A DNA stretch of 19,228 bases from an uncultured Lachnospiraceae bacterium (GCA_902476265.1 CABSCP010000060.1:1-19228); one strand, 5' to 3'; shown: positions 1-6,995, counted from the stretch's first letter. Notes: generated by a model from the sequence alone, not told the origin. Made by a program: numbers and translations.

Positions 1-218
1 ACAATAGATCGGAGGTGAATGCTATGTGTGAATTGGTTGAAGAATATGCACGGGAGCGAGCCGAGAAAGCAACTATTAAAACTGCTGTTGAATCCGCGCA
101 AAAAGGAGTAAAGGAAGGACTTCCTTTTGATATGGCCGTCAAAATCTTTTCCATGCTTTCCGTCGATGATTTAAAGCTTATTTACAGTGGTGCGGATACT
201 AGATTAATTTCAAAATAA
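1..218 (+). CDS. C-terminal part of a probable Rpn/PD-(D/E)XK nuclease-transposase family protein (5' truncated by window edge)
   Basis: The reading frame is open from the left edge to TAA at 216-218, so this is probably the tail of a longer gene. Read in frame, the apparent GGAGGTGAAT Shine-Dalgarno at 11-20 encodes Ser-Glu-Val-Asn. The following Met-Cys-Glu-Leu-Val-Glu-Glu and the charged Arg/Glu/Lys/Ala helix resemble the C-terminal end of Rpn-type recombination-promoting nucleases (PD-(D/E)XK transposase family), which commonly end in such a helix followed by a short 'GLPFDMAVKIFSMLS'-like segment. The catalytic domain would lie outside the window, so nuclease activity cannot be judged. 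The alternative is a free-standing protein of about 64 residues starting at ATG 24, for which the spacing to GGAGG would be good. The family assignment is from recalled motif similarity only. Confidence 0.6.
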   Translation, partial: NRSEVNAMCELVEEYARERAEKATIKTAVESAQKGVKEGLPFDMAVKIFSMLSVDDLKLIYSGADTRLISK

Positions 219-631
219 AGCCGGGGGGCGGGAGTATCCCAATTTGAAATTTCGTTAGCCAATCACCTTCTGTATAAAAGAAAAGTGAATGCTGCTAAAC
301 CCCTAACTTATATTACGAATTTGAGTATAAAAAAATGGGAATGGATTACAAAACGGTTCGCGGACATAACATCGCGAACCGTTTTGTCTACAGTCTGAGG
401 CTAGCTTTTTTGCCGGCCTTTAAAAAAGATTCTTTACAGAATTTTTCCTTTCTTTTTTTGGAAGACACGTTTGGAGTTTAATTTTCTTAAAGAAGTAACA
501 TCCTTAAAGCAAAAATATTTGTAAATAACATCAGGATATAGATTCAAAAAAGACCAAAATATCTTTTCTACGACACTCTCCTATTTACCATAAACTTTTT
601 CCATAACAAAATATATCCTATCAAACAAAAA
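219..631. other. AT-rich intergenic region with no convincing gene
   Basis: This 413-bp gap contains the 15-bp hairpin at 348-387. It also contains a weaker AT-rich hairpin near 424-448 (ATTCT/AGAAT stem followed by T6 on the minus strand), which could be a distal terminator for the secreted-protein gene. No reading frame here has an RBS and protein-like composition. The base composition is AT-rich, like the DNA out to about 1560. Confidence 0.6.
348..387. terminator. Perfect 15-bp hairpin, probable bidirectional terminator
   Basis: ACAAAACGGTTCGCG at 348-362 is the exact reverse complement of 373-387, with a 10-nt loop. The outer A4/T4 pairs mean each strand ends in a short U tract. It lies about 130 bp after the left-edge gene and about 245 bp after the secreted-protein gene on the other strand, so it could end transcription from both sides. 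The U tract is short, so termination efficiency is uncertain. Confidence 0.55.
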
Positions 632-1033
632 TTAATTGTAAACCAGCTCGTCGGTCTCATTATCTACCGTTTGGGTAGTACTTCCAAACTTCGCATAATG
701 TGTACAGTATGCCCTGTAAGTTCTGCCTTTTACAGCTCCTGTATATAATACTGTTCCACTATATGTTGATGCATTCCTTTCATAACCACCTTTAATATCA
801 ATACTCGTCCATTTTCCGTCCTTCTTCTCCTGCAGTACAACATCCATAACTCCAATTTCATCGGCATCTGAAGTACATTTTGAAATACAAGATACTCTTA
901 CACCATTTGTTGCAGCAATTATGCTAATCGTGCACCCAACTAAGCTACCATTACTTGCTGCTTCCACATTTGTATCAAATACAAGTCCCAGTAAAAATAC
1001 TAATGTTACCAATAAAGCTATTTTCTTTTTCAT
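632..1033 (-). CDS. Small secreted protein with signal peptide and four cysteines, DUF6147-like
   Basis: The 133-residue product starts with a classical Sec signal peptide: a Lys-rich n-region, a hydrophobic core at about residues 5-19, and a VEA-type cleavage site near residue 25. The mature part of about 108 residues looks all-beta, with alternating hydrophobic/polar strands and Thr, Ser and Gly. It has cysteines at 34, 49, 53 and 110 that could form two disulfides. The pattern 'DEIGVMDVVLQEKKDGKW' followed by 'YTGAVKGRTYRAYCTHYAK' resembles the small secreted family DUF6147 of Clostridia; this is recalled similarity, not a search. Function is unknown. No clear Shine-Dalgarno precedes ATG 1033, which is unusual here. 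It lies just downstream of the terminator of the DUF4367 gene, so it is probably transcribed separately or by read-through. Confidence 0.7.
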   Translation of the reverse strand: MKKKIALLVTLVFLLGLVFDTNVEAASNGSLVGCTISIIAATNGVRVSCISKCTSDADEIGVMDVVLQEKKDGKWTSIDIKGGYERNASTYSGTVLYTGAVKGRTYRAYCTHYAKFGSTTQTVDNETDELVYN

Positions 1034-1110
1034 TTGTAATCTAAGTTCTGTTAAAGAATCTTGCGTGTCTTCTACATCTTTATTCCTTCTGAATTGAACT
1101 TAGTTACAAA

Positions 1111-1143
1111 AAAGGGAGGCCAACCGAAAATTTGACCTCCTTT
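1111..1143 (-). terminator. Rho-independent terminator after the DUF4367 gene
   Basis: On the minus strand, AAAGGAGG (1143-1136) pairs with CCTCCCTTT (1119-1111, one bulged base), followed by a run of T's to about 1108. It begins 12 bp past the stop codon of the DUF4367 gene and separates it from the secreted-protein gene. Confidence 0.65.
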
Positions 1144-1154
1144 AAAAAATAAAA

Positions 1155-2237
1155 TCACTTTATTTCTTTAACAATTTTCTCCAATTCCTGTAAGTTTTTC
1201 CAAGTAACTGTATAAATTCCCTTTTGACTACTCCAAATTGCTCTATATTCATTATTTATTTTGTAGTATTCTATTCCCTTCTCTGCTTTTATTAATTTTC
1301 CACCTTTTAAATCATTAACACCAATCTGCGCAAAATTTTCTTTATAATATTCTATCCATATACGAAGCGTTTTATCTTTTTTATCTGTATACTTTGCATC
1401 ATAAAGAATAAAATCTACGTTATCTTGCACACTAAGTGTTTCTAAACTCATTCCTTCTGGTATATAACTTGGCGAAAGAATATCCGGATTATCTTTTTTC
1501 ACTTCGTTCCAAGAGCTAAAGTATTTTTTATTTTCTTCATTTAACTCAAGCGCTGGCGCACTCTCATCCACACTCTCCATCTCATTCCCCGTAACAGTAA
1601 TCTTCATGCTGTTTACCCCATCCCTCACAATTTCAAAGAATGATTTCTGCGTCACTGCACTGGTTCCGATACTCAGGAAGGTTGTCGTAGCTGCGACGAC
1701 CAGAACAGCTGCCGCGGCTTTCCCAACAATATGGGACGCTGACCGCCTGTTCTTTTTGCGTTTTTTGCCTGTCCTGTCAGAGACAGCATTTGAAGCTCCG
1801 TCAGCTTCCCCGAAGGACGCTTCTGTGTTTTCAACGTCTCCCGCGCTCTCGAAGCGTTTGCGGATCTCTCCATCATCCGGAGAAAGTTCCTCGGAACATT
1901 CCGCGGGAAAACGGCATATTTTTCCGGCATGCTCAACTAAAGCGGCATCTCCGCTCCCATTGTCTTTCGCGCTGAGATCCTCTTGCGCAATGTTATATCT
2001 TTCCTTAAAACGCTCGAAGGCTGCTTCCGGGTCTGAAGCCTTGTCAAATTTTTCTTCGTCGGAGGATCTTTTGATTTGTACTTCCGGCATCGGATCCAAT
2101 GTATCCAGAAGGGTTAAAATTGCTCTGACCTGCTGTGCATCAAATTCTTCCTCGCTGGCCTGAAAGGTGAACCAATTCAGTTTTTCATATAAATCCCTGA
2201 TCAGCTTCTCGTCCTGAGGGTTCCTTTTATCTGCCAT
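1155..2237 (-). CDS. Membrane-anchored DUF4367 protein, probable anti-sigma factor
   Basis: The 360-residue protein has a cytoplasmic acidic N-terminal half (1-155), a Lys/Arg-rich stop (158-165) and one membrane segment at about 169-194 (Ala/Val-rich). An extracytoplasmic region ends in a DUF4367-type domain at about 235-360, including 'SPSYIPEGMSLETL' and a C-terminal beta-rich part with several Trp and Tyr. DUF4367 proteins commonly follow ECF sigma genes and are thought to hold the sigma factor at the membrane. Here the gene begins 33 bp after the sigma gene ends, which supports that role. RBS-like AAAGGGG and AGGA precede ATG 2237. Base composition changes inside the gene: the part encoding residues 1 to about 225 is near 50% GC, whereas the extracytoplasmic part is strongly AT-rich. 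The sigma-binding part is inferred, with no recognised ZAS motif. Confidence 0.75.
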   Translation of the reverse strand: MADKRNPQDEKLIRDLYEKLNWFTFQASEEEFDAQQVRAILTLLDTLDPMPEVQIKRSSDEEKFDKASDPEAAFERFKERYNIAQEDLSAKDNGSGDAALVEHAGKICRFPAECSEELSPDDGEIRKRFESAGDVENTEASFGEADGASNAVSDRTGKKRKKNRRSASHIVGKAAAAVLVVAATTTFLSIGTSAVTQKSFFEIVRDGVNSMKITVTGNEMESVDESAPALELNEENKKYFSSWNEVKKDNPDILSPSYIPEGMSLETLSVQDNVDFILYDAKYTDKKDKTLRIWIEYYKENFAQIGVNDLKGGKLIKAEKGIEYYKINNEYRAIWSSQKGIYTVTWKNLQELEKIVKEIK

Positions 2238-2270
2238 TTCCTGTTTTTCCCCTTTTTGTTACCTTTGAAG

Positions 2271-2840
2271 TCATAAGATATTTTTGAAATGAATCAGTAT
2301 AGCGAAAAATATCAGAACTTTCATACTGTTTTTCAATTTCTGCTTCATCCTCGCAATGCGCACTTTAAAACAGGATTCCGTGATACCCAGGCGCTTTGCC
2401 ATTTCCGACGATGTATAGCCATATTCATAATAATGTCTCAGGATTTCAAGATCTTTATCGGACAGCGTATGCTCTACAGAAGAATATAGATCCACCATTT
2501 TGTAGGCATCCGTTTCATCGATATTATCATCACCGGTAACCAACTCCATTACCTTTTCTTCATCCAGATAGAACCTGCTCTGTTTCTCAAACCATTTCTT
2601 AGCTTTATTCCGAGCAACCAACATGAGAAATCCCGGTATATTCGGATGTACTTTCAATGTCTCCCACTTCTCATATGCAACAAAGAAAACTTCCTGTGTA
2701 AGGTCTTCGGCAGCAGCTTCATTGTTGCGGATAATCCGCCTGACATATTTGTATACTGTGTCATAATAAACTTTATACATTTCTTCATAGCTGCTATAAG
2801 TTTCATTAGCCCCGACCATATATCTTCCCTCTTTCGTCAT
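2271..2840 (-). CDS. RNA polymerase sigma-70 family (ECF-type) sigma factor with hydrophobic C-terminal tail
   Basis: It encodes an alternative sigma factor of 189 residues that would direct RNA polymerase to a small regulon. Region 2 covers about 21-88, with the typical 'AEDLTQEVFFVAYEKW' core-binding/-10 recognition helix at 45-59. Region 4 covers about 123-170, with a helix-turn-helix around 'YTSSEMAKRLGITESCFKVR' (142-161). I prefer ATG 2840, where a G-rich GGGGGGAG sits 9 bp upstream. An in-frame GTG at 2849 abuts that RBS, and ATG 2819 with GAGGGA is a possible shorter start. The gene follows the XRE gene by 21 bp and precedes the DUF4367 gene, forming a three-gene cassette. An oddity is the last ~17 residues (173-189), which are strongly hydrophobic (VLIFFAILI) and not part of a normal region 4. 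Confidence 0.9.
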   Translation of the reverse strand: MTKEGRYMVGANETYSSYEEMYKVYYDTVYKYVRRIIRNNEAAAEDLTQEVFFVAYEKWETLKVHPNIPGFLMLVARNKAKKWFEKQSRFYLDEEKVMELVTGDDNIDETDAYKMVDLYSSVEHTLSDKDLEILRHYYEYGYTSSEMAKRLGITESCFKVRIARMKQKLKNSMKVLIFFAILIHFKNIL

Positions 2841-2861
2841 CGGATGCACTCCCCCCTGGCA

Positions 2862-3179
2862 TCACCGATAAAGCAACGCCAAAGATCTGAGGGCCTGCTC
2901 CAGTACAGGTTCTTTTTCCTTCGGGCAATCTTTAAAAATCTCACACAAAACCTTGTCCGACAGCTGTTCACCGGTCAAAAGATAAGTCGGCTCCAATCCC
3001 ATCTTTTCATAAACTGTCAATACGCGGGGAATGGAGAGTTTCCGGTTTCCCCTCTCTATTTCACCATAATATGTGGTGGAAATGCTCAGAAGTTCCGCCG
3101 CCTCTTCTTGGGTAATTCCCATTTTCTTGCGCTGTTTCCTAAGTCTTTCTCCAATTTCTACATATAAATCTGCCGCCAT
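2862..3179 (-). CDS. XRE/Cro-type helix-turn-helix transcriptional regulator
   Basis: The 105-residue DNA-binding protein has a helix-turn-helix at about residues 9-64 ('LRKQRKKMGITQEEAAELL', then 'YYGEIERGNRKLSIPRVLTV'), typical of XRE-family regulators. The C-terminal 35 residues are helical and probably serve dimerisation. GGAGG lies 9 bp before ATG 3179. The promoter region immediately upstream holds a 46-bp near-perfect palindrome (3194-3239), so autoregulation is likely. It is the first gene of the cassette XRE-sigma-DUF4367 and may control sigma-factor expression. The fold assignment is firm; the target and signal are inferred. Confidence 0.9.
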   Translation of the reverse strand: MAADLYVEIGERLRKQRKKMGITQEEAAELLSISTTYYGEIERGNRKLSIPRVLTVYEKMGLEPTYLLTGEQLSDKVLCEIFKDCPKEKEPVLEQALRSLALLYR

Positions 3180-3193
3180 TCATCCTTACCTCC

Positions 3194-3239
3194 AAATATA
3201 GTCTGATACAAATATGATACTTGTAATCAAACTATATTT
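3194..3239 (-). promoter_or_regulatory. 46-bp imperfect palindrome upstream of the XRE gene, probable operator/promoter
   Basis: AAATATAGTCTGATACAA (3194-3211) and TTGTAATCAAACTATATTT (3221-3239) are inverted repeats with one mismatch and one extra base. Inside, TGATAC is repeated directly at 3204 and 3215, 11 bp (one helical turn) apart. The element ends next to the GGAGG of the XRE gene and contains a -35-like TTGATT on the minus strand. This placement suits an autoregulatory operator. Confidence 0.65.
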
Positions 3240-3343
3240 AGAGTAACAATATATTGGTAAATAATTGCATTTTCCGCACTAATCGTTATTTTTTTACATA
3301 ACAATCAGTATATATGTGGCATTTTTAAGGTTTTCTTCTGCTT

Positions 3344-4792
3344 TCAGTCCTTTTTCGCCAGAACGGCCAGGACGTATTTCCAGATCCTCTCCACAGAAGA
3401 AATGCTGAGCTTTTCTTCTGTGGTGTGAATGTCCTTCATATCAGGTCCGATGGATACACAGTCCAGATCCTCTATTTTCCCGGAAAGGATGCCGCACTCA
3501 AGACCGGCGTGTATCGCTTCAATTCCGGGCATTTCCTGATACATTTCCTGATATACGGAAACCATTTTTTCCCTGAGCGCCGAATCCTTCTTATACTCCC
3601 ATGCAGGGTAATCCCCGCTAATCTCCCACACACCGCCCTGGGAAGCCAAAATAGCCGTCAGCTTATCCATGAGCAGTTCCTTTTCGCTTCCTACGGAACT
3701 CCGCACAGAATAATCCAGATGCATTTCCCCCTTTTCAAGCTTTAAAATGCCCAGATTTAAGGAGGTCTGCACAAGTCCCGGGATATCGGCGCTCATGGAC
3801 TGTACGCCGTCCGGAAGAGCGAGCAGTAAAAATGCGGCTTTCCGGGAGCTCTCTTTTGTCAGGACATCAAAGCTTCCGCTTTTCTTTTCCGCAATGCGGA
3901 CTGCAAATCCGGGATCCTTTACCACAAGTTCCTTTTTCACTTTGTCCGCAAATTCCTGCAGGCTTTGTTCCAGCATGGCCTGCCCGTCTTCCTTCACTGC
4001 CACCACAAGCTTTGTCTCCCGCGGAATCGCATTGTCCGCAAGACCGCCTTCCATGGACACGGCTCTTACGTCCCCACGTTTCATGCAGTCAAACAAAAGC
4101 CGTCCCGCAAGACAGTTTGAATTTCCTCTCTCTTTATGAATTTCCCCGCCGGAATGGCCTCCCAGAAGCCCTTCCACGTAAATCTCATAAAGGCAGCCGT
4201 CCATTTTTTCGTATTCTACAGGAAGGCAGCCATGTACCCGTGCTCCGCCCGCACAGCTGGTCAGAAAAATTCCCTCATCCTCGGAATCCAGGTTCAGCAT
4301 CCGCTTTCCCTTGCACACGCTCAAATCAATGGCCCTGGCGCCATCCATTCCGGTTTCTTCATCTACCGTAATAATCGCTTCAATCCTGGGGTGGGCAATG
4401 GAATCGGAATCCAGAATGGCCAGCATGATAGCCACGGCAACGCCGTCGTCACCGCCCAGGCTGGTCCCTTCCGCATAAATCCAGTCTCCTTCGGTTCTGA
4501 CATCCAGACCTTCTGTCCTCATGTCCTTAGTACAGTCCGGCTTTTTTACCGCAACCATATCCATATGGCCCTGCAGAAGGATTGGCTCTTCCTCCTCATA
4601 ACCGGGGGTTGCTTCTTTTATGATGATCACGTTTTTGACATCATCCTGTACATAAAAAAGCCCTCTTTCTCTGGCAAACTCTGCGAGAAAATCGCTGATC
4701 CTGTCCACATTCCCGGAACCGTGGGGGATACTGCATATTTTTTCAAAAAAACAGAATACCTCTTTCGCATCACTTTTTACAAATCTGTCCAT
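3344..4792 (-). CDS. pepD: Aminoacyl-histidine dipeptidase (M20 family, PepD)
   Basis: This cytoplasmic zinc peptidase of the M20 family (PepD, also called carnosinase-like or Xaa-His dipeptidase) splits dipeptides, especially those with C-terminal His, late in peptide breakdown. At 482 residues it has the full family length. Expected metal and catalytic residues are present: GHMD with His76 and Asp78, GGDDG with Asp115, DEETG with catalytic Glu145 and ligand Glu146, Asp169 in 'LNLDSED', and His456 in 'DIHTTEE'. 'GGHSGGEIHKERGN' (211-224) marks the lid/dimerisation domain. GGAGG precedes ATG 4792 by 9 bp. It appears monocistronic, with its own promoter candidate at 4821-4848 and the terminator of the small membrane-peptide gene upstream. 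Confidence 0.93.
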   Translation of the reverse strand: MDRFVKSDAKEVFCFFEKICSIPHGSGNVDRISDFLAEFARERGLFYVQDDVKNVIIIKEATPGYEEEEPILLQGHMDMVAVKKPDCTKDMRTEGLDVRTEGDWIYAEGTSLGGDDGVAVAIMLAILDSDSIAHPRIEAIITVDEETGMDGARAIDLSVCKGKRMLNLDSEDEGIFLTSCAGGARVHGCLPVEYEKMDGCLYEIYVEGLLGGHSGGEIHKERGNSNCLAGRLLFDCMKRGDVRAVSMEGGLADNAIPRETKLVVAVKEDGQAMLEQSLQEFADKVKKELVVKDPGFAVRIAEKKSGSFDVLTKESSRKAAFLLLALPDGVQSMSADIPGLVQTSLNLGILKLEKGEMHLDYSVRSSVGSEKELLMDKLTAILASQGGVWEISGDYPAWEYKKDSALREKMVSVYQEMYQEMPGIEAIHAGLECGILSGKIEDLDCVSIGPDMKDIHTTEEKLSISSVERIWKYVLAVLAKKD

Positions 4793-4820
4793 TATTTCAT
4801 TCCTCCCGAATACGGATTTT

Positions 4821-4848
4821 CATATATAATAGGAAACACGCTTCGCAA
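4821..4848 (-). promoter_or_regulatory. Candidate promoter of pepD
   Basis: On the minus strand, TTGCGA (4848-4843) and TATATG (4826-4821) are separated by 16 bp. A TATTAT lies just upstream of that -10. The match is moderate, but it lies between an upstream terminator and the pepD RBS. Confidence 0.4.
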
Positions 4849-4868
4849 GTTTTCTATTATCATGAACA

Positions 4869-4899
4869 AAACGGCCTGATAGCAGCTATCAAACCGTTT
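4869..4899 (-). terminator. Terminator after the 37-residue peptide gene
   Basis: Paired arms AAACGG (4869-4874) with CCGTTT (4894-4899) and TGATAG (4877-4882) with CTATCA (4886-4891) enclose a 3-nt loop with a small internal bulge. On the minus strand the hairpin is followed by TTTTGTT. It starts 5 bp after the stop codon of the peptide gene. Confidence 0.75.
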
Positions 4900-4904
4900 C
4901 TTTT

Positions 4905-5018
4905 CTAATCTTCATCTTCATCTGTGTCTGCTGCCACCGCAGCTGTAACCGATGATACGACTGCAACTACGACCGCAATAATGATAACCAGCAGTCCTCC
5001 CGCCAATACCACAAACAT
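4905..5018 (-). CDS. 37-residue single-pass membrane peptide with acidic tail
   Basis: This small gene is fully supported by its signals. ATG 5018 follows GGAGG (5026-5030) by 7 bp, a -35/-10 pair with 17-bp spacing lies at 5044-5072, and a terminator begins 5 bp after the TAG. The product has one strongly hydrophobic segment at about residues 2-29 (Val, Ile, Leu, Ala, Gly) and ends in DTDEDED, so it should insert in the membrane with an acidic tail. It has no cleavable signal site that I can see. I do not recognise a family. It could be a small regulatory or toxin-like membrane protein, but no antisense RNA or partner gene is evident. Its promoter lies inside the last codons of the EamA gene, so it can be expressed separately. 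Confidence 0.75.
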   Translation of the reverse strand: MFVVLAGGLLVIIIAVVVAVVSSVTAAVAADTDEDED

Positions 5019-5043
5019 AGTGACCCCTCCATTCTCTATGATT

Positions 5044-5072
5044 AGTCTACCACAGACAGGCTCATCTTACAA
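5044..5072 (-). promoter_or_regulatory. Promoter of the 37-residue peptide gene
   Basis: TTGTAA (5072-5067) and TAGACT (5049-5044) are separated by 17 bp on the minus strand, with a TGG extended -10. The -35 overlaps the stop codon of the upstream EamA gene. Confidence 0.6.
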
Positions 5073-6008
5073 CAATGGTGCCGCATTTTTTACTTTTTTC
5101 TCAGGCAATTGAACCAGAATGACCGCTGTAAATACAAGTGCACAGCCAAATAATTCCCGCGCGCTGAGCCTTTGTCCCAGGATCACCCAGCCCGCCAGGA
5201 CCGATACCACCGATTCCAGGCTCAACAGCAGGGAGGCGATGGTGGGTTCCACATTTTTCTGTCCCACAACCTGCAGCGTATAGGCCACTCCACAGGAAAG
5301 CACGCCCGCATACAGGACCGGAACAGCGCCGGACAACAGCGCCCCAATACTGGGGGTTTCTGTCAGAAAAGCCAGCGCCGTGCAGATCACTCCGCTGGTC
5401 AGAAACTGAATACAGGACAGTTTTACGCTGTCAACCCTGGGGGAAAAGTAATCCACAACCAGGATATGTATGGAAAATAAAAATGCACAGCCCAAAACCA
5501 GGCTGTCCCCTTTTCCCAGGGCCAGGCTGCCCGACATACATAAAAGATACATGCCTACAACCGCGATGAGCGCGCCGCCCCATACTTTGGAGCTGATTTT
5601 CTGATGAAGGAAAACACTCAGGATGGGAACGATAATGATATACAATGTGGTGATAAATCCGGCTTTTCCCACCGTAGTATACTGTATGCCGGTCTGCTGT
5701 AAAAGGCTGGCCGCACATAATGCAAGACCACAGCAGATTCCCCCTGTCAGCAGCTGTTTTCTTTCCGCCTTCTTTTCCCCGGCATCCGCTTTCTTTACGG
5801 AAGCTTTTTTCTCCCGGCCGACGCTGCGCTCCCGGTACCAGATAAAGGGCAGCAGCACAATGCCGCCGATCAAAAAGCGGGCCGCATTGAAGGTACAGGG
5901 CCCCATATATTCCATTCCCACGCTCTGGGCCACAAATGCCACACCCCAGATCGCGGCCGCTAAAAACAGCAAAAAGCTGCTCCTTACGGATTTCTTACTC
6001 TGTTTCAT
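5067..6008 (-). CDS. EamA/DMT-family inner-membrane transporter
   Basis: The 313-residue membrane protein of the drug/metabolite transporter superfamily has two EamA repeats and about ten predicted helices. The first repeat begins with the typical 'LLFLAAAIWGVAFVAQ' (13-28). The second repeat ends with 'LLLSLESVVSVLAGWVILGQ', a classic EamA signature. Family members export amino acids, metabolites or drugs; the substrate here cannot be read from sequence. The loop at about 58-87 is unusually Lys/Glu/Ala-rich ('KKASVKKADAGEKKAERK') and should be cytoplasmic. It follows aroK by 35 bp with only a weak AAAGGA RBS, so it is probably the last gene of ridA-aroK-EamA. A link to aromatic precursors is guilt by association only. 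Confidence 0.9.
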   Translation of the reverse strand: MKQSKKSVRSSFLLFLAAAIWGVAFVAQSVGMEYMGPCTFNAARFLIGGIVLLPFIWYRERSVGREKKASVKKADAGEKKAERKQLLTGGICCGLALCAASLLQQTGIQYTTVGKAGFITTLYIIIVPILSVFLHQKISSKVWGGALIAVVGMYLLCMSGSLALGKGDSLVLGCAFLFSIHILVVDYFSPRVDSVKLSCIQFLTSGVICTALAFLTETPSIGALLSGAVPVLYAGVLSCGVAYTLQVVGQKNVEPTIASLLLSLESVVSVLAGWVILGQRLSARELFGCALVFTAVILVQLPEKKVKNAAPLL

Positions 6009-6043
6009 TTTCCTTTGTTTCCATTCTGTTTTTCATCGTTTTC

Positions 6044-6541
6044 TTATTTCGGGATTCTTGCGGAAATCTCCGCCACAATCTCCCGGATGCTTTTTCCTTC
6101 GCAGTCCACGGTGATATCCGCATACCTTTCATAGAGGGGGACCCGTTCATCATAGAGCTGCTGCAGAGTCTGGCCTTCCCGCAGGGTCACTCCCCGCTCC
6201 TTTAAATCGCCCAGTCTCTCCGCAATCGCCTCCAGGGAAAGTTTTAAGTAAACCACCGTCCCGATTTTTTTCAGATGGTTCATTGCCTCCCGGCCATAAA
6301 TCACACTGCCGCCGGTAGCGACCACGGAATGTTTCACCTGCAGGGATGCATTGATCCTGTTTTCCACCCGGCGAAACCCGTCGTCCCCTTCTTTCGTGAT
6401 GATCTCATGCAGCAGGAGTCCTGTCTGCTCCTGAATCACAAGATCCGAATCCACAAAGCGGAGCCCCGCATGCTTGGCCAAAACCACTCCGACCGTGCTT
6501 TTCCCCACACCCGGCATTCCGATCAAAACAATGTTTTTCAT
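6044..6541 (-). CDS. aroK: Shikimate kinase
   Basis: It phosphorylates shikimate at O3 with ATP, in the pathway to chorismate and aromatic amino acids. The 165-residue length fits the family. Visible motifs are Walker A 'GMPGVGKST' (8-16), shikimate-binding 'DSD' (31-33), 'FRRVE' (56-60), and the LID region with 'ERGVTL' and 'DERVPLYERYAD' (131-142) carrying the expected arginines. The substrate/Walker B loop reads GGS (77-79), whereas GGG is common. Its ATG overlaps the ridA stop (ATGA, 6538-6541), so the two are translationally coupled. It is separated from other aromatic pathway genes in this window; a shikimate-kinase-like salvage kinase is a less likely alternative. Confidence 0.88.
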   Translation of the reverse strand: MKNIVLIGMPGVGKSTVGVVLAKHAGLRFVDSDLVIQEQTGLLLHEIITKEGDDGFRRVENRINASLQVKHSVVATGGSVIYGREAMNHLKKIGTVVYLKLSLEAIAERLGDLKERGVTLREGQTLQQLYDERVPLYERYADITVDCEGKSIREIVAEISARIPK

Positions 6542-6930
6542 GATTCCGTTTTGCCGCCCAGATATGCGATGACTTCCACTTCACAGAGGACATCTTTCGG
6601 CAGCTGTTTTACCGCCACACAGCTTCTTGCCGGCTTTTCTGTAAAATATTTTTCATATACGCCGTTAAATGCGCCAAAATCTCCCATATCCGCTAAAAAG
6701 CAGGAAGTTTTGACCACATTCGCATAGTCGGTGCCGGCTTCCTCCAGGATCGCGCCGATATTTTTCATCACCTGCTCTGCCTGTGCCACAATGCCCTCCG
6801 CTTCAATCGCGCCGTTTGCCGGATTGATAGGAATCTGTCCTGATGCAAATAAAAAATCACCCGCAATCACCGCCTGAGAATAAGGTCCGATCGCTGCGGG
6901 CGCCTTATCTGTCGCAATTTTTTTTAACAT
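6538..6930 (-). CDS. ridA: RidA family enamine/imine deaminase
   Basis: This cytoplasmic trimeric enzyme hydrolyses reactive enamine/imine intermediates such as 2-aminoacrylate, made by PLP-dependent dehydratases. The 130-residue product shows the family path: 'IGPYSQAV' (14-21), 'FASGQIPI' (28-35), the catalytic arginine in 'ARSCVAVKQLPKD' (Arg102) and 'CEVEVIA' (Glu117) near the C-terminus. AAAGGAGG sits about 9 bp before ATG 6930. It is first in the ridA-aroK-EamA set, behind a good promoter at 6996-7024 and a leader hairpin at 6957-6984. Confidence 0.94.
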   Translation of the reverse strand: MLKKIATDKAPAAIGPYSQAVIAGDFLFASGQIPINPANGAIEAEGIVAQAEQVMKNIGAILEEAGTDYANVVKTSCFLADMGDFGAFNGVYEKYFTEKPARSCVAVKQLPKDVLCEVEVIAYLGGKTES

Positions 6931-6956
6931 ATCGTTTGCCTCCTTTTACCAAATTC

Positions 6957-6984
6957 GGCTGCGTCTGCACAATGATCCGCAGCC
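6957..6984 (-). promoter_or_regulatory. Hairpin at the predicted 5' end of the ridA-aroK mRNA
   Basis: GGCTGCG (6984-6978 on the minus strand) pairs perfectly with CGCAGCC (6963-6957) across a 14-nt loop. The promoter at 6996-7024 predicts a transcript start near 6989, so the stem would lie within about 5 nt of the 5' end. This is typical of mRNA-stabilising leaders. No U tract follows on the minus strand. A T-rich run follows on the plus strand, but no plus-strand gene ends here. Confidence 0.5.
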
Positions 6985-6995
6985 TTTTCCTTCCA

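Noticed and set aside
348..387. Attachment site or CRISPR-like repeat
   Set aside because: It is a single perfect hairpin with A/T flanks, better explained as a terminator; no repeat array is present.
1606..2163. 185-codon plus-strand open frame
   Set aside because: It is antisense to the DUF4367 gene, has no RBS, and has Ser/Ala-rich shadow composition.
4136..4879. 247-codon plus-strand open frame
   Set aside because: It is antisense to pepD, whose catalytic residues are intact; there is no RBS or family resemblance.
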